Assembly (NCBI GenBank): GCA_001695595.3
Contig: MBPM02000030.1
Location: 620,001 to 684,000 of the forward strand
Origin: Plasmopara viticola
Lineage: Eukaryota; Oomycota; Peronosporomycetes; Peronosporales; Peronosporaceae
Direction: 5' to 3'
Length of the DNA: 64,000 nucleotides
Shown: piece after piece, positions 28,201-40,969 of the stretch
Numbering within the stretch: the stretch's first letter is position 1
How the letters are laid out: each line of letters starts with the position of its first letter
The notes under the pieces: generated by a model
What the model was told of the DNA's origin: nothing
Database searches by the model: none
The model's input: only the letters and a program-made list of their open reading frames with translations
Translations under genes and position numbers: made by a program

Positions 28201-31200
28201 CAATCGTGCTTCTTTGTATAGACTGACAGGATGCATCTGTGACAGTACAAAATAATTGCGCTGGTAAAGGGTGATCAAATGCTTCAATGTGGCTCCATTT
28301 TTGTCAGTAAATGTCTTGAAAGATAAACAGGACAAATATGTGCTGGGACGCCATCTAAGTGCTTTAAAGAGGTGTTCATATGAGAAGTTGTGGCTCGAAT
28401 GCGTCCGTGCATGCCTACATGAATAGACAGGTTACATCTGTAGTTGGACAGCATCTCAGCGCGACAGAAGGGTTCTCTAAACCTAAGTTGTTGATCTATC
28501 GCGTCTGTGCATGTCCAGATCAGTAGCAAGAACACATTTGTTGCTGTGAGGCATCTTATCTGCACAAATGGTAAGCTGCGGATCTGTTGCGTCCGTGCAT
28601 GTCTTGATAAATAGACAAAACGGATCTGTGGTCGCACAGCATCTTATCGCGTCGAAAGAAAGATTTCTTTCAAAGGGTCGGCTCAAATGTGACCGTATAT
28701 ATCTAGACAGATAGCCAGGACGCATTTTCAACCGTACAGCATGATAGCGCTGTTAAAAAGCGATCAAATGCTTTAATGTGGCTATATTTTTGTCCGAACA
28801 TGTAGCCGAAACGAATCTGGGGTCGTACACCAACTAAGCGCGTCGAAAAGAAGAATCTAATCTATCTTGTGGCTCGAAGGCAATCGTGCTTTTTTGTATA
28901 GACTGGCAGGATGCATCTGTGACCGTACAAATATTTGCGCTGGTAAAGGGTGGTTAAATGCTTCAATGTGGCTCCATTTTTGTGAGTGAATGTCTTGAAA
29001 GATAGCTAGGACAAATATTAGCTGGGACGCCATCTAAGTGCTTTAAAGAGGTGTTCATATGGGAAGTTGTGGCTCGAATGCGTCCGTGCATGTCTAGATG
29101 AATAGACAGGATAAATCTGTACTTGTACAGCATCTCAGCACGTCAAAAGGGCGCCTCTACACTTAGTTGTTAATCTATCGCGTATGTGCATGTCCAGACC
29201 AGTAGCCAGGACGCATGTGTCGCCGTGGAGCATCTTATCGCTTAAAAAGGTAAGCTGCGACTCTATTGCGTCCGTGCATTCTAGATAAAGAGACATGACT
29301 GATCTGGGGTCGCACAGCATCATAGTATCGAAAGTGTGAATTTTGCCAATGTGTTGGCTCTAATGCGACCTTGTATATCATGACAGATAGACAGAACGCA
29401 TCTTCGACCGTACAGCATCTTAGCGCTATTAAAAAGCGATCAAATGCTTTACTATGGCTATTTTTTTGTCCGTACATGTAGCCAAAACAAATCTGTGGTC
29501 GTACACCAACTCAGTGCGTCGATAGGAAGAATACAATCTTTCTTGTGGCTCTGATGCAACCGTGCTTCTTTGTATAGACTGACAGGATGCATCTGTGACC
29601 GTACACAATGCTTACGCTGTTAAAGGGAGATCAAATGCTTTAATGTGGCTCCATTTCATGCCGTGCATGTCTTGAAAGAGCGGCAGGACGGATCTGTACT
29701 CGAAACCATCTAAGCGCTTTAAAGAGGCGTTCGTATGGGAATTTGTGGCTCGAATGCGTCCGTGCATGCCTACATGATTAGACAGGTTACATCTGTAGTT
29801 GTACAGCATCTCAGCGCAACAAAAGGGTTCTCTAAACCTAAGTTGTTAATCTATCGCGTCTGTGCATGTCCAGATCAGAAGAAAGAACACATTGGTTTCT
29901 GTAAGGCATCTTATCTGCACAAATGGTAAGCTGCGGCTCTGTTGCGTCCGTGCATGTCTTGATAAATAGACAGGACGGGTCTGTGGTCGCACAGCATCTT
30001 AGCGCGTCGAAAGAGTGATTTTTTCCAAAGGGTCGGCTCAAATGTGACCGTGTGTATCTAGACAGATAGCCAGGACGCATTTTCGACCGTACAGCATGAT
30101 AGCGCTGGTAAAATGCGATCAAATGCTTTAATGTGGCTATATTATTGTTCGAACATGTAGCCAAAACGAATCTGGGGTCGTACACCAACTAAGTGCGTCG
30201 AAAAGAAGGATCTAATCTATCTTGCGGCTCGAAGGCAATCGTGCTTCTTTGTATAGACTGACAGGATGCATCTGTGACCGTACACAATATTTACGCTGGT
30301 AAAGGGTGATCAAATGCTTTAATGTGGCTCCATTTCATGCCGTGCATGTCTTGAAAGAGCGGCAGGACGGATCTGTCGTCGTACACCATCTAAGCGCTTC
30401 AAAGATGCGTTCGTATGGGAAGTTGTGGCTCGAATGCGTCCGTGCATGCCTACATGAATAGACAGGTTACATCTGTAGTTGTACAGCATCTCAGCGCGAC
30501 AAAAGGGTTCTTCTAAACCTAAGTTGTTAATCTATCGCGTCTGTGCATGTCCAGATCAGTAGCCAGAACACATTTGTTGCTGTAAGGCATCTTATCTGCA
30601 CAAATGGTAAGCTGCGGCTCTGTTGCGTCCGTGCATGTCTAGATAAATAGACAGGACGGATCTGTGGTCGCACAGCATCTTAGCGCGTCGAAAGAGTGAT
30701 TTTTTCCAAAGGGTCGGCTCAAATGTGATCGTGTGTATCTAGACAGATAGCCAGGACGCATTTTCGACCGTACAGCATGATAGCGCTGTTAAAAAGTGAT
30801 CAAATGCTTTAATGTGGCTATATTTTTGTCCGAACATGTAGCCAAAACGAATCTGTGGTCGTACACCAACTAAGCGCGTCGAAAAGAAGAATCTAATCTA
30901 TCTTGTGAATCTGATGCAAGCGTGCTTCTTTGTATAGACTGACAGGATGCATCTGTGACCGTACACAATATTTACGCTGGTAAAGGGTGATCAAATGCTT
31001 TAATGTGGCTCCATTTCATGCCGTGCATGTCTTGAAAGAGCGGCAGGACGGATCTGTGCTCGAAACCATCTAAGCGCTTCAAAGAGGCGTTCGTATGGGA
31101 AGTTGTGGCTCGAATGCGTCCGTGCATGCCTACATGAATAGACAGGTTACATCTGTAGTTGTACAGCATCTCAGCGCGACAGAAGGGTTCTCTGAACCTA

Positions 31201-34200
31201 AGTTGTTAATCTATCGCGTCTGTGCATGTCCAGATCAGTAGAAAGAACACATTTGTTTCTGTAAGGCATCTTATCTGCACAAATGGTAAGCTGCGGCTCT
31301 GTTGCGTCCGTGCATGTCTTGATAAATCGACAGGACGGATCTGTGGTCGCACAGCATCTTAGCGCGTCGAAAGAGTGATTTTTTCCAAAGGGTCGGCTCA
31401 AATGTGACCGTGTGTATCTAGACAGATAGCCAGGACGCATTTTCGACCGTACAGCATGATAGCGCTGTTAAAAAGTGATCAAATGCTTTAATGTGGCTAT
31501 ATTTTTGTCCGAACATGTAGCCAAAACGAATCTGTGGTCGTACACCAACTAAGCGCGTCGAAAAGAAGAATCTAATCTATCTTGTGGCTCGAAGGCAATC
31601 GTGCATCTTTGTATAGACTGACAGGATGCATCTGTGACAGTACAAAATAATTGCGCTGGTAAAGGGTGATCAAATGCTTTAATGTGGCTCCATTTTTGTC
31701 AGTGAATGTCTTGAAAGATAGACAGGACAAATATGTGCTGGGACGCCATCTAAGTGCTTTAAAGAGGTGTTCATATGGGAAGTTGTGGCTCGAATGCGTC
31801 CGTGCATGCCTACATGAATAGACAGGTTACATCTGTAGTTGTACAGCATCTCAGCGCGACAGAAGGATTCTCTAAACCTAAGTTGTTAATCTATCGCATC
31901 TGTGCATGTCCAGATCAGTAGCCAGGACGATTTCGTGGCCGTGGAGCATCTTATCGCTTAAAAAGGTAAGCTGCGACTCGACTGCGTTCGTGCAATTGTA
32001 GATAAATAGACAGGACGGATCTGTGGTCGCACAGGATCATAGCGCGTCGAAAGAGTGATTTTTTCCAAAGGGTCGGCTCAAATGTGATCGTGTATATCTA
32101 GACAGATAGCCAGGACGCATTTTCGACCGTACAGCATGATAGCGCTGGTAAAATGCGATCAAATGCTTTAATGTGGCTATATTTTTGTCCGAACATGTAG
32201 CCAAAACGAATCTGGGGTCGTACACCAACTAAGCGCGTCGAAAAGAAGAATCTAATCTATCTTGTGGCTCGAAGGCAATCGTGCTTCTTTGTATAGACTG
32301 ACAGGATGCATCTGTGACCGTACACAATATTTTCGCTGGTAAAGGGTGATCAAATGCTTCAATGTGGCTCCATTTTATGCTGTGCATGTCTTGAAAGAGC
32401 GGCAGGACGGATCTGTCGTCGTACACCATCTAAGCGCTTCAAAGAGGCGTTCGTATGGGAAGTTGTGGCTCGAATGCGTCCGTGCATGCCTACATGAATA
32501 GACAGGTTACATCTGTAGTTGTACAGCATCTCAGCGCGACAAAAGGGTTCTTCTAAACCTGAGTTGTTAATCTATCGCGTCTGTGCATGTCCAGATCAGT
32601 AGCCAGAACACATTTGTTGCTGTAAGGCATCTTATCTGCACAAATGGTAAGCTGCGGCTCTGTTGCGTCCGTGCATGTCTAGATAAATAGACAGGACGGA
32701 TCTGTGGTCGCACAGCATCTTAGCGCGTCGAAAGAGTGATTATTTCCAAAGGGTCGGCTCAAATGTGACCGTGTAGTCGAAAAGAAGAATCTAATCTATC
32801 TTGTGGCTCGGAAGCAATCGTGCTTCTTTGTATAGACTGACAGGATGCATCTGTGACAGTACAAAATAATTGCGCTGGTAAAGGGTGATCAAATGCTTCA
32901 ATGTGGCTCCATTTTTGTCAGTAAATGTCTTGAAAGATAAACAGGACAAATATGTGCTGGGACGCCATCTAAGTGCTTTAAAGAGGTGTTCATATGAGAA
33001 GTTGTGGCTCGAATGCGTCCGTGCATGCCTACATGAATAGACAGGTTACATCTGTAGTTGGACAGCATCTCAGCGCGACAGAAGGGTTCTCTAAACCTAA
33101 GTTGTTGATCTATCGCGTCTGTGCATGTCCAGATCAGTAGCAAGAACACATTTGTTGCTGTGAGGCATCTTATCTGCACAAATGGTAAGCTGCGGATCTG
33201 TTGCGTCCGTGCATGTCTTGATAAATAGACAAAACGGATCTGTGGTCGCACAGCATCTTATCGCGTCGAAAGAAAGATTTCTTTCAAAGGGTCGGCTCAA
33301 ATGTGACCGTATATATCTAGACAGATAGCCAGGACGCATTTTCAACCGTACAGCATGATAGCGCTGTTAAAAAGCGATCAAATGCTTTAATGTGGCTATA
33401 TTTTTGTCCGAACATGTAGCCGAAACGAATCTGGGGTCGTACACCAACTAAGCGCGTCGAAAAGAAGAATCTAATCTATCTTGTGGCTCGAAGGCAATCG
33501 TGCTTTTTTGTATAGACTGGCAGGATGCATCTGTGACCGTACAAATATTTGCGCTGGTAAAGGGTGGTTAAATGCTTCAATGTGGCTCCATTTTTGTGAG
33601 TGAATGTCTTGAAAGATAGCTAGGACAAATATTAGCTGGGACGCCATCTAAGTGCTTTAAAGAGGTGTTCATATGGGAAGTTGTGGCTCGAATGCGTCCG
33701 TGCATGTCTAGATGAATAGACAGGATAAATCTGTACTTGTACAGCATCTCAGCACGTCAAAAGGGCGCCTCTACACTTAGTTGTTAATCTATCGCGTATG
33801 TGCATGTCCAGACCAGTAGCCAGGACGCATGTGTCGCCGTGGAGCATCTTATCGCTTAAAAAGGTAAGCTGCGACTCTATTGCGTCCGTGCATTCTAGAT
33901 AAAGAGACATGACTGATCTGGGGTCGCACAGCATCATAGTATCGAAAGTGTGAATTTTGCCAATGTGTTGGCTCTAAAGCGACCTTGTATATCATGACAG
34001 ATAGACAGAACGCATCTTCGACCGTACAGCATCTTAGCGCTATTAAAAAGCGATCAAATGCTTTACTATGGCTATTTTTTTGTCCGTACATGTAGCCAAA
34101 ACAAATCTGTGGTCGTACACCAACTCAGTGCGTCGATAGGAAGAATACAATCTTTCTTGTGGCTCTGATGCAACCGTGCTTCTTTGTATAGACTGACAGG

Positions 34201-34435
34201 ATGCATCTGTGACCGTACACAATGCTTACGCTGTTAAAGGGAGATCAAATGCTTTAATGTGGCTCCATTTCATGCCGTGCATGTCTTGAAAGAGCGGCAG
34301 GACGGATCTGTACTCGAAACCATCTAAGCGCTTTAAAGAGGCGTTCGTATGGGAATTTGTGGCTCGAATGCGTCCGTGCATGCCTACATGATTAGACAGG
34401 TTACATCTGTAGTTGCACAACATCTCAGCGCAACA
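25210..34435. repeat. 4,614-bp tandem duplication in zone C
   Basis: Equivalent landmarks are exactly 4,614 bp apart: 25224/29838, 26358/30972, 27423/32037, 28284/32898, 29135/33749 and 29612/34226. Unit 1 runs from about 25,210 to 29,823 and unit 2 from about 29,824 to 34,437. Rare events such as the internal deletion junction at 28,161 are copied at 32,775. Copies look nearly identical. Confidence 0.88.
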
Positions 34436-34450
34436 AAAGGGTTCCTCTAA

Positions 34451-36300
34451 ACCTAAGTTGTTAATCTATCGCGTCTGTGCATGTCCAGATCAGTAACCAG
34501 AACACATTTGTTGACGTGAGGCATCTTATCTGCAAAAATGATAAGCTGCGGCTCTGTTAGGTCCAAGCATGTCTAGATAAAGAGACATGACTGATCTGTG
34601 GTCGCACAGCATCACAGCGTGTCAAAAGAGTGAATTATACCAAAGGGTCGGCTCAAATGCGACCGTGTATATCTAGACAGATAGACAGGACGCATCTTCG
34701 ACCATACAGCATCTTAGCACTATTAAAAAGCGATCAAATGCTTTAATATGGCTATATTTTTGTCCGTATATGTAGCCAAAACGAATCTGCGGTCGTACAC
34801 CAACTAAGCGCGTCGAAAGGAAGAGTTTAATCTATCTGTGGCTCTAACGCAATCGTGCTTCTTTGTATAGACTGACAGGATGCATCTGTGACCGTACACA
34901 ATATTTACGCTATTAAAGGGTGATCAAATGCTTTAATGTGGCTCCATTTTGTCCGTGCATGTCCTAAAAGATAGACAGGACAAGTCTGTGTGGGTACACC
35001 ATCTAAGCGCTTTAACGAGGTGTTCATATGAGAAGTTGTGGCTCGAATGCGTCCATTCATGTCTAGATGAATAGACAGGATAAATCTGTACTTGTACAGC
35101 ATCTCAGCACGTCAAAAGGGCGCCTCTACACTTTGTTGTTAATCTATCGCGTCTGTGCATGTCCAGACGAGTAGCCAGGACGCATTTGTGACCGTGGAGC
35201 ATCTGATCGCTTAAAAAGGTAAGCTGCGACTCTATTACGTCCGTGCATGTCTAGATAAAGAGACATGACTGATCTGTGGTCGCACAGCATCATAGTATCG
35301 AAAGTGTGAATTTTGCCAATGTGTTGGCTCTAATGCGACCTTGTATATCATGACAGATAGACAGAACGCATCTTCGACCGTACAGCATCTTAGCGCTATT
35401 AAAAAGCGATCAAATGCTTTACTATGGCTATATTTTTGTCCTTACATGAAGCCGAAACAAATCTGGGGTCGTACACCGACTCAGTTCGTCGATAGGAAGA
35501 ATACAATCTTTCTTGTGGCTCTGATGCAACCGTGCTTCTTTGTATAGACTGACAGGATGCATCTGTGACCATACACAATATTTACGCTGTTAAAGGGTGA
35601 TCAAATGCTTAAATGTGGCTCGATTTTGTCCGTGCATGTCCTAAAAGATAGACAGGACAAGTCTGTGTGGGTACACCATCTAAGCGCTTTAACGAGGTGT
35701 TCATATGAGAAGTTGTGACTCGAATGCGTCCATTCATGTCTAGATGAATAGACAGGATAAATCTGTACTTGTACATCATGTCAGCACGTCAAAAGGGCGC
35801 CTCTACACTTAGTTGTCAATCTATCGCGTCTGTGCATGTCCAGACCAGTAGCCAGGACGCATTTGTGACCGTGGAGCATCTGATCGTTTAGAAAGGTATG
35901 CTGCGGCTCTGTTGCGTCCGTGCATGTCGAAATAAATAGACAGGACGGATCTGTGGTCGCACAGCATCATAGCGTGTCAAAAGAGTGATTTTTACCGAAG
36001 AGTTGGCTCAAATGCGACCGTGTAGATCTAGACAGATAGACAGGACGCATCTTCGATTCTACAGCATTTTAGCGCTATTAAAATGCAATCAAATGCTTTA
36101 ATATGGCTATATTTTTGTCCTTACATGAAGCCAAAACAAATCTGGGGTCGTACACCGACTCAGTTCGTCGATAGGAAGAATACAATCTTTCTTGTGGCTC
36201 TGATGAACCCGTGCTTCTTTGTATAGACTGACAGGATGCATCTGTGACCATACACAATATTTGCGCTGTTAAAGGGTGATCAAATGCTTTAATATGGCTC
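34451..36300. repeat. Right-hand satellite shoulder
   Basis: Monomer order is still recognisable, for example at 34,905, 35,341 and 36,078. Copies are divergent and no longer match each other closely. This is the transition from homogenised HORs to the degenerate edge. Confidence 0.65.
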
Positions 36301-39300
36301 CATTTTTGTCCGTTCATGGCTTGGAAGATGGACAGGACAAATCTGTGCTCGTAACCTTCTAAGCTCTTTAAAGAGGCGATCGTTGGGAGGTTTGGCCAGA
36401 ATGCATCCGTGCATGTCTAGATGGTTAGCCAGGACACATCTTCGACCGTACAGCATCTTAGCGCGTCGAAAGAGAGATTTTTCTAAAGGGTTGCCTCAAA
36501 TGTAATCGTGTATATCTAGAGATAGACAGGACGCATCTTCGACCGTACAGCATGTTCGCGCTATGAAAGGGCTATCGAATGCATTAATGTGGCTCTATTG
36601 TGTCCAACCATATCCACATTGTGAAACAGGACGGAGTTGCTGTCGTAAAGCATCTGACTTCGTCAAAAGAGTTATTGTATGCTTAGTTGTGGCTCGATTG
36701 CGTCTTTGCATGTCCAGATCAGTAGCCAGGATGCATTTGTGGTCGTGGATCATCTCAGTGCGTCTGAAGGCTGATTTTACGCATGATTGAAGCTCTATTG
36801 TGTCCGTGCATGTCTAGATAGATAGTTAAAACGAATCTGGAATTGTACACCAACTTAAGGCGACGACAGGGTGATTCTAATCTTCGTTGTGGCTCTCACG
36901 CGAACGTTTTATTTGTATAGACAGACAGGACGCATCTGTGACCGTACACAATCTTTGCACCATTAAAGGGTGAACAAATGCTTTAATGTGGCTCCGTCTT
37001 TGTCTGTGCACGAAACCGTGGTCGGACACCATCTCAAGGCGTCGAAAGGGTGATTCTTTCCTTGATTGTGGTTCTATTGCGTTCGAGCATGTCTAAATCG
37101 ATAGACAGGATGAATCGGTTGCCGTAGAGCGTCTTAGCGCTTCCAAAGAATTAAAACGTTCCTGCGATAGGTTTAAGAGATGGGTGGCCCTATTGCGTCT
37201 AGATAGATAGACAAGAAGGAGCTTTGGCCGTATAGCATATAGCGCTTCATAAAAGCAATCATATGCTAAGCTGTGGCTCGCTTGTGCCCGTGCATGTCTA
37301 GATAGATAGACAGGACGGCTTTGTGGTCGTACATCATCTCAGAGCTTCAAAAGAACAATCAAATGCTCAGTTGTACTACTTTTACGTCTCCTCACGTCAA
37401 GATAGATAGACAGAACGGAAATTTGGCTGTCAAGCATCTTAGCTCTTCAAAGGAGTGATAATAGGATTCGGTATGGCTTTATTGCGTCCGTGCACATCTC
37501 GAAACATAGCCAGGACGGAGCTGTAGCTTTAGATGACCTTACTGCTTTAAAAGCGTCATTATACACTTAAATGTGGTTTGATTGCGTCCGTTCATGTCTG
37601 GACAATAAAACAGGACAGATCTGTGGCCGTACAGCATCTTAGCGCTTCAATAAAGTGACTATACATTAATAATGGTTTCATTGCGCCCGCCCACGTCAGA
37701 AATAAAGACAGGATGAAGCTGCGGTCGCACAGCATCTTAGCGTTCTTATAGAGCGCTTAGATGCTATGTGGCCACAGTTAGTGACAAAACACTTGAATGT
37801 GGCTTAATTACGTTAACGTATGTCTGTAGAAATAGACAAGATGAATCTGTGGTCGAACAGTTTCCAAGCGCTTTAAAAAAGCGATTAAATTCTTAAATGG
37901 GGCCCGATTGCGTCCGTGCATGACCCGAATGAAAGATAGAAAGTATATGTGGTTAAACAGCCTTAACGCCCTTCAAAGAGTGTATAACGCACTTTTGTGA
38001 CTCTATTGCGTATGTGCATGTCTAGATAACTAGACAGGGTCGATCGGTAGCCGTACAACATCTTAACGCTTGAAAACACTGATAAGACGCTTCTTTGTGG
38101 AATTATTACCTCTAGCCACATCTCGAGAAACAGACAAGTCGTTTTCGTGGCCATACAGCCTTTTAGCGCTTCCAAAAAGTGAATATCCGCTTAGTTGTTT
38201 TTTGAATGCGTATGTGCACGTCTAGGTAGATAGACAGGACGTGTCTGTGGCCATACAGCAACTCAGCGTTTCCAGAATGGAAATATTCGCTTAATTGTGG
38301 CTTGATTGCGTATGTGTTTGTCTAATCAGATAGAGTGAATAAACGCTTATATGTGGCTTGATTACGTATGTGCACTTTTTGATCGATAGCCAAAACGAAT
38401 CTGTCGTCATAAAGCATCTGAGGGCTCCAAAAGATTATTTATACGCCTGAATGAAACTTTGATGAGTCTGTGCAGGTCTTCAAAAATAAATATGACGGAT
38501 ATGTGACCATACATCATTGTACTAAAAGAGTAAATATACATTTACGGTGGTGGTGTATACATTTACGGGCAGGTGCTCTCGAGCATCTGCAGGTCTCTAA
38601 CGAGTCTCACCCTCGACGCGACGGTCTCCAGCACCAGAGCGCCACCTGGGCTCTTACCAAGTCAGAGAAAAACAAAATAATGGAAGACCCTCACGACCTC
38701 GGTGCTAACGTAATCCAAGACAATACAAGTAAATATACGCTTAATTGTGGCTCGAATGCGTATATGCACGTCTACGGAAATAAAAGCGACGAAAATGTCG
38801 CCATACAGCATTTGAGGGCCTCAAATAACGATTTTACTCTATGTTGTAACTTTATTGCGTCTGTGCAGGTCTTGATAAAGTGACAGGACGTATCTGTGGT
38901 CATACAGCTTTCAAGGGCTTCAAAAAAATGATAATACACTTAAATGTGACTGGATTGCGTATGTGCATGTCTAGATCAATAGAATGTATTCGCCGCCGTA
39001 TAGCATCTGAGTGCTTTTACTGAGTGATTATACACTTTGTCGTAGCTCTATTGTGTCTGTGCAGGTCTAGAAAGATTGACAGGACCTTTATGTGGCCATA
39101 CATCTTTTGAGCGCTTTTAAAGAATGTATATACGCACGTTTGTGGCTCTATTGTGTTTGCGCACGTCGAGAAAGATAAACACGACGGAGTTGTGGCCGTA
39201 CAGCATCTCAGTGCTTTAAAAGAGTAATTCTACGCTTACTTTTGGCTCTACTGCGTCGCTACCCGACAAGAAAGATAGACAGGACGGATCTGTGTCCATA

Positions 39301-40875
39301 CTGCATTTGATTGCTTCCATAAACGAGATATATGTTTAGTTGTGGCTTGCTTTCGTATGTGCACGTCTTAAGCGATGAACAGGACAGACCTGTCGCCGTA
39401 CACCCTTTGAAGGCCTCGAAAAAGTGAACAATCTCTTAGATGTAGATTACGCATGTGCACGTTCTGATTGATAGCCAAGACGGATCTGTCGCTGTTAAGC
39501 ATCTGAGGGCTCTAACTTATTTATTATACGCTTAGATTTGACTTAGAAGCGTCTGTGCAGGCCTTCAAAGATATCTAGGACGTATCTGTAACCATACAGG
39601 ATTTTGGCGCCTCAAAAGAGTGAATGTACGGTTACTTGTGGCTCGATTGCGTATGAGCACGTCTAGAAAAATAAACAGGACGGAAATGTCGCCGTACAGC
39701 ATTTGAGGACTTCTAGGAGTTTATTATACTCTTAGTTGTGGCTCTATTGCGGCTGTGCATGTCCCAATCAATAGACAGGAAAAAAAAATTATTTCATACA
39801 CCATCTGAGGGCTCCAAAAGAGTGATAATACACTTAAATGTGACTCTATTGCGTCCGTGCACGTCAAGAAAGGTAGCCATGACGTATGTGTGGCCATACA
39901 TCATCTGAAGGCTTTGTAAAAATGAAAAAAGGATAAGTGATGGCTCGATCGCGTATGTGCACGTTAAGATAAATAGACACGTTGGATCTGTCGCCGTACG
40001 GTATATGGGGGCTTCAAAGAAGTAATTTAATTGCGTCTATGCAGGTTTAGAAAGTTATTTATACAGGACAATTTTGTGGCCATACAGCCTATAAGCGGAT
40101 CAAAAAAGTGATTATGCGCTTTGTTCTGCCTCTATTGCGTTTGTGCACGTCAAGTTAGATAGCCTGTGCGTATCGGTGGTCGTACCGCATCTCAGCGCTT
40201 TAAAAAAGAGTTGTAGTTATGGCTTTACTGCGTCGGTGCACGTCGACAGGACGGATTTGTGGCCATACAGCATTTAACCGCTTCCAAAAAAAAGATATAC
40301 GTTTACTTGAAGCTTGATATCGTATGTGCACGTCTTAGTTGATAGACTAGACAGATCTGTCGCCGTACAGCATCTGAAGGCTTCGAAAGAGTGGATAAAC
40401 GTTCAGAAGTGGCTCGATTGCTTATGTGCACCTTTAGGTCGATAGTCATGACGGGTCGGATGCCGTAAAGCATATGGGGGCTTTTGGATTTGACTCTATT
40501 GAGTCTTTGCAGGCCTCGAAAGATAGATAGGACGTATCTGTGACCATACAGCATTTTGGCACTCCAAAAATATATGCTTAAAGAGATAAACAGGACGGAA
40601 TTGTCGCCGTACAGCATCTAAGGGCTTGACATACTCTAAGTTGTGGCTCTATTGAGTCTGAGCAGGTCTTGATAAATAGATAGAACGTATTCATACAGCC
40701 TTTAAGGTTTCAAATAGTTAATATACGTTTTGTTGGGGCCCTATTGCGTCTGTGCAGGCCTAGAAGATAGACAGGTCGTGTCTGTAGTCATACAGCCTTC
40801 CCTCGCTTCATATACGCACAGTTGTGGCTCTATTGCGTCTTAAAATATAGACAGGACGGATCTATGGTACATCAT
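36301..40875. repeat. Degenerate monomeric satellite edge
   Basis: Monomers of about 90-105 bp continue with recognisable cores (gatagacaggacggatctgtgg, gtacagcatctta, attgcgtccgtgcatgtct-like pieces), but I no longer see a 680-bp higher-order register. Neighbouring monomers differ at many sites and carry indels. The last recognisable unit is near 40,840-40,875 (atagacaggacggatct). No credible gene is visible. A LINE-derived fragment interrupts the zone near 38.57 kb. Confidence 0.85.
38540..38727 (+). mobile_element. Short LINE-derived fragment inserted in the satellite edge
   Basis: From 38,568 to about 38,706 the sequence matches the short elements at 41.5-42.3 kb: gggcaggtgctctcgagcat, the ctgcaggtctctaacgag block, the ctgggctcttaccaagtcag block, and gaagaccctcacgacctcgg. 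It lacks the element's 5' end and its 3' tail. The 11-bp agtaaatatac occurs at 38,529-38,539 and 38,728-38,738 and may be a target-site duplication. Satellite sequence continues on both sides. Confidence 0.75.
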
Positions 40876-40969
40876 CTTATAATTTTAATATCCATAGGAT
40901 GGCTACAGTAAGAGCTATCAAATAGAGGAGAGCCAGCAACTGGAGGAAGAGACATATTACAATACAATG

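Larger units (their letters stand above)
20841..34450. repeat. Satellite zone C (HOR subfamily C, recently amplified)
   Basis: Copies share diagnostic variants such as tttacgctggtaaaggg, catgcctacatgaatagac and a catcttatctgcacaaatg segment in the gccag monomer. Equivalent positions at 22280, 22959 and 23638 are 679 bp apart and almost identical. The pair beginning 23638 and 24998 repeats at 1,360 bp (a double HOR). The 25.2-29.8 kb block is repeated as 29.8-34.4 kb. Confidence 0.85.
1..40875. repeat. Satellite array of ~97-bp monomers organised in 680-bp higher-order repeats
   Basis: The whole stretch is head-to-tail copies of a monomer of about 97 bp. Monomers begin with variants of gacaggacgg, continue with a gtacagcatc-like segment and a tagcgc core, and end in gtccgtgcatgtctagata-like sequence. 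Between 1 and about 36.3 kb, seven distinguishable monomers recur in fixed order every 679-681 bp. The array starts before the window and ends near 40,875, where the periodic motifs stop. No intact gene or transposon body is seen inside apart from a short LINE-derived insertion near 38.57 kb. A satellite with this structure could be centromeric, pericentromeric or other heterochromatin; the sequence alone cannot decide. Confidence 0.95.

Noticed and set aside
1..36300. CRISPR array
   Set aside because: Monomers are contiguous and related along their full length, with no short constant repeat alternating with unique spacers, and the flanking genes are eukaryotic.
1..40875. Ribosomal DNA spacer or tRNA cluster
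   Set aside because: No rRNA core or tRNA-like cloverleaf (no GGTTCGA-type B box in register) was found in the monomers.
1..40875. Telomeric or subtelomeric repeat
   Set aside because: No TTTAGGG-type tracts are present; position near a chromosome end cannot be judged.
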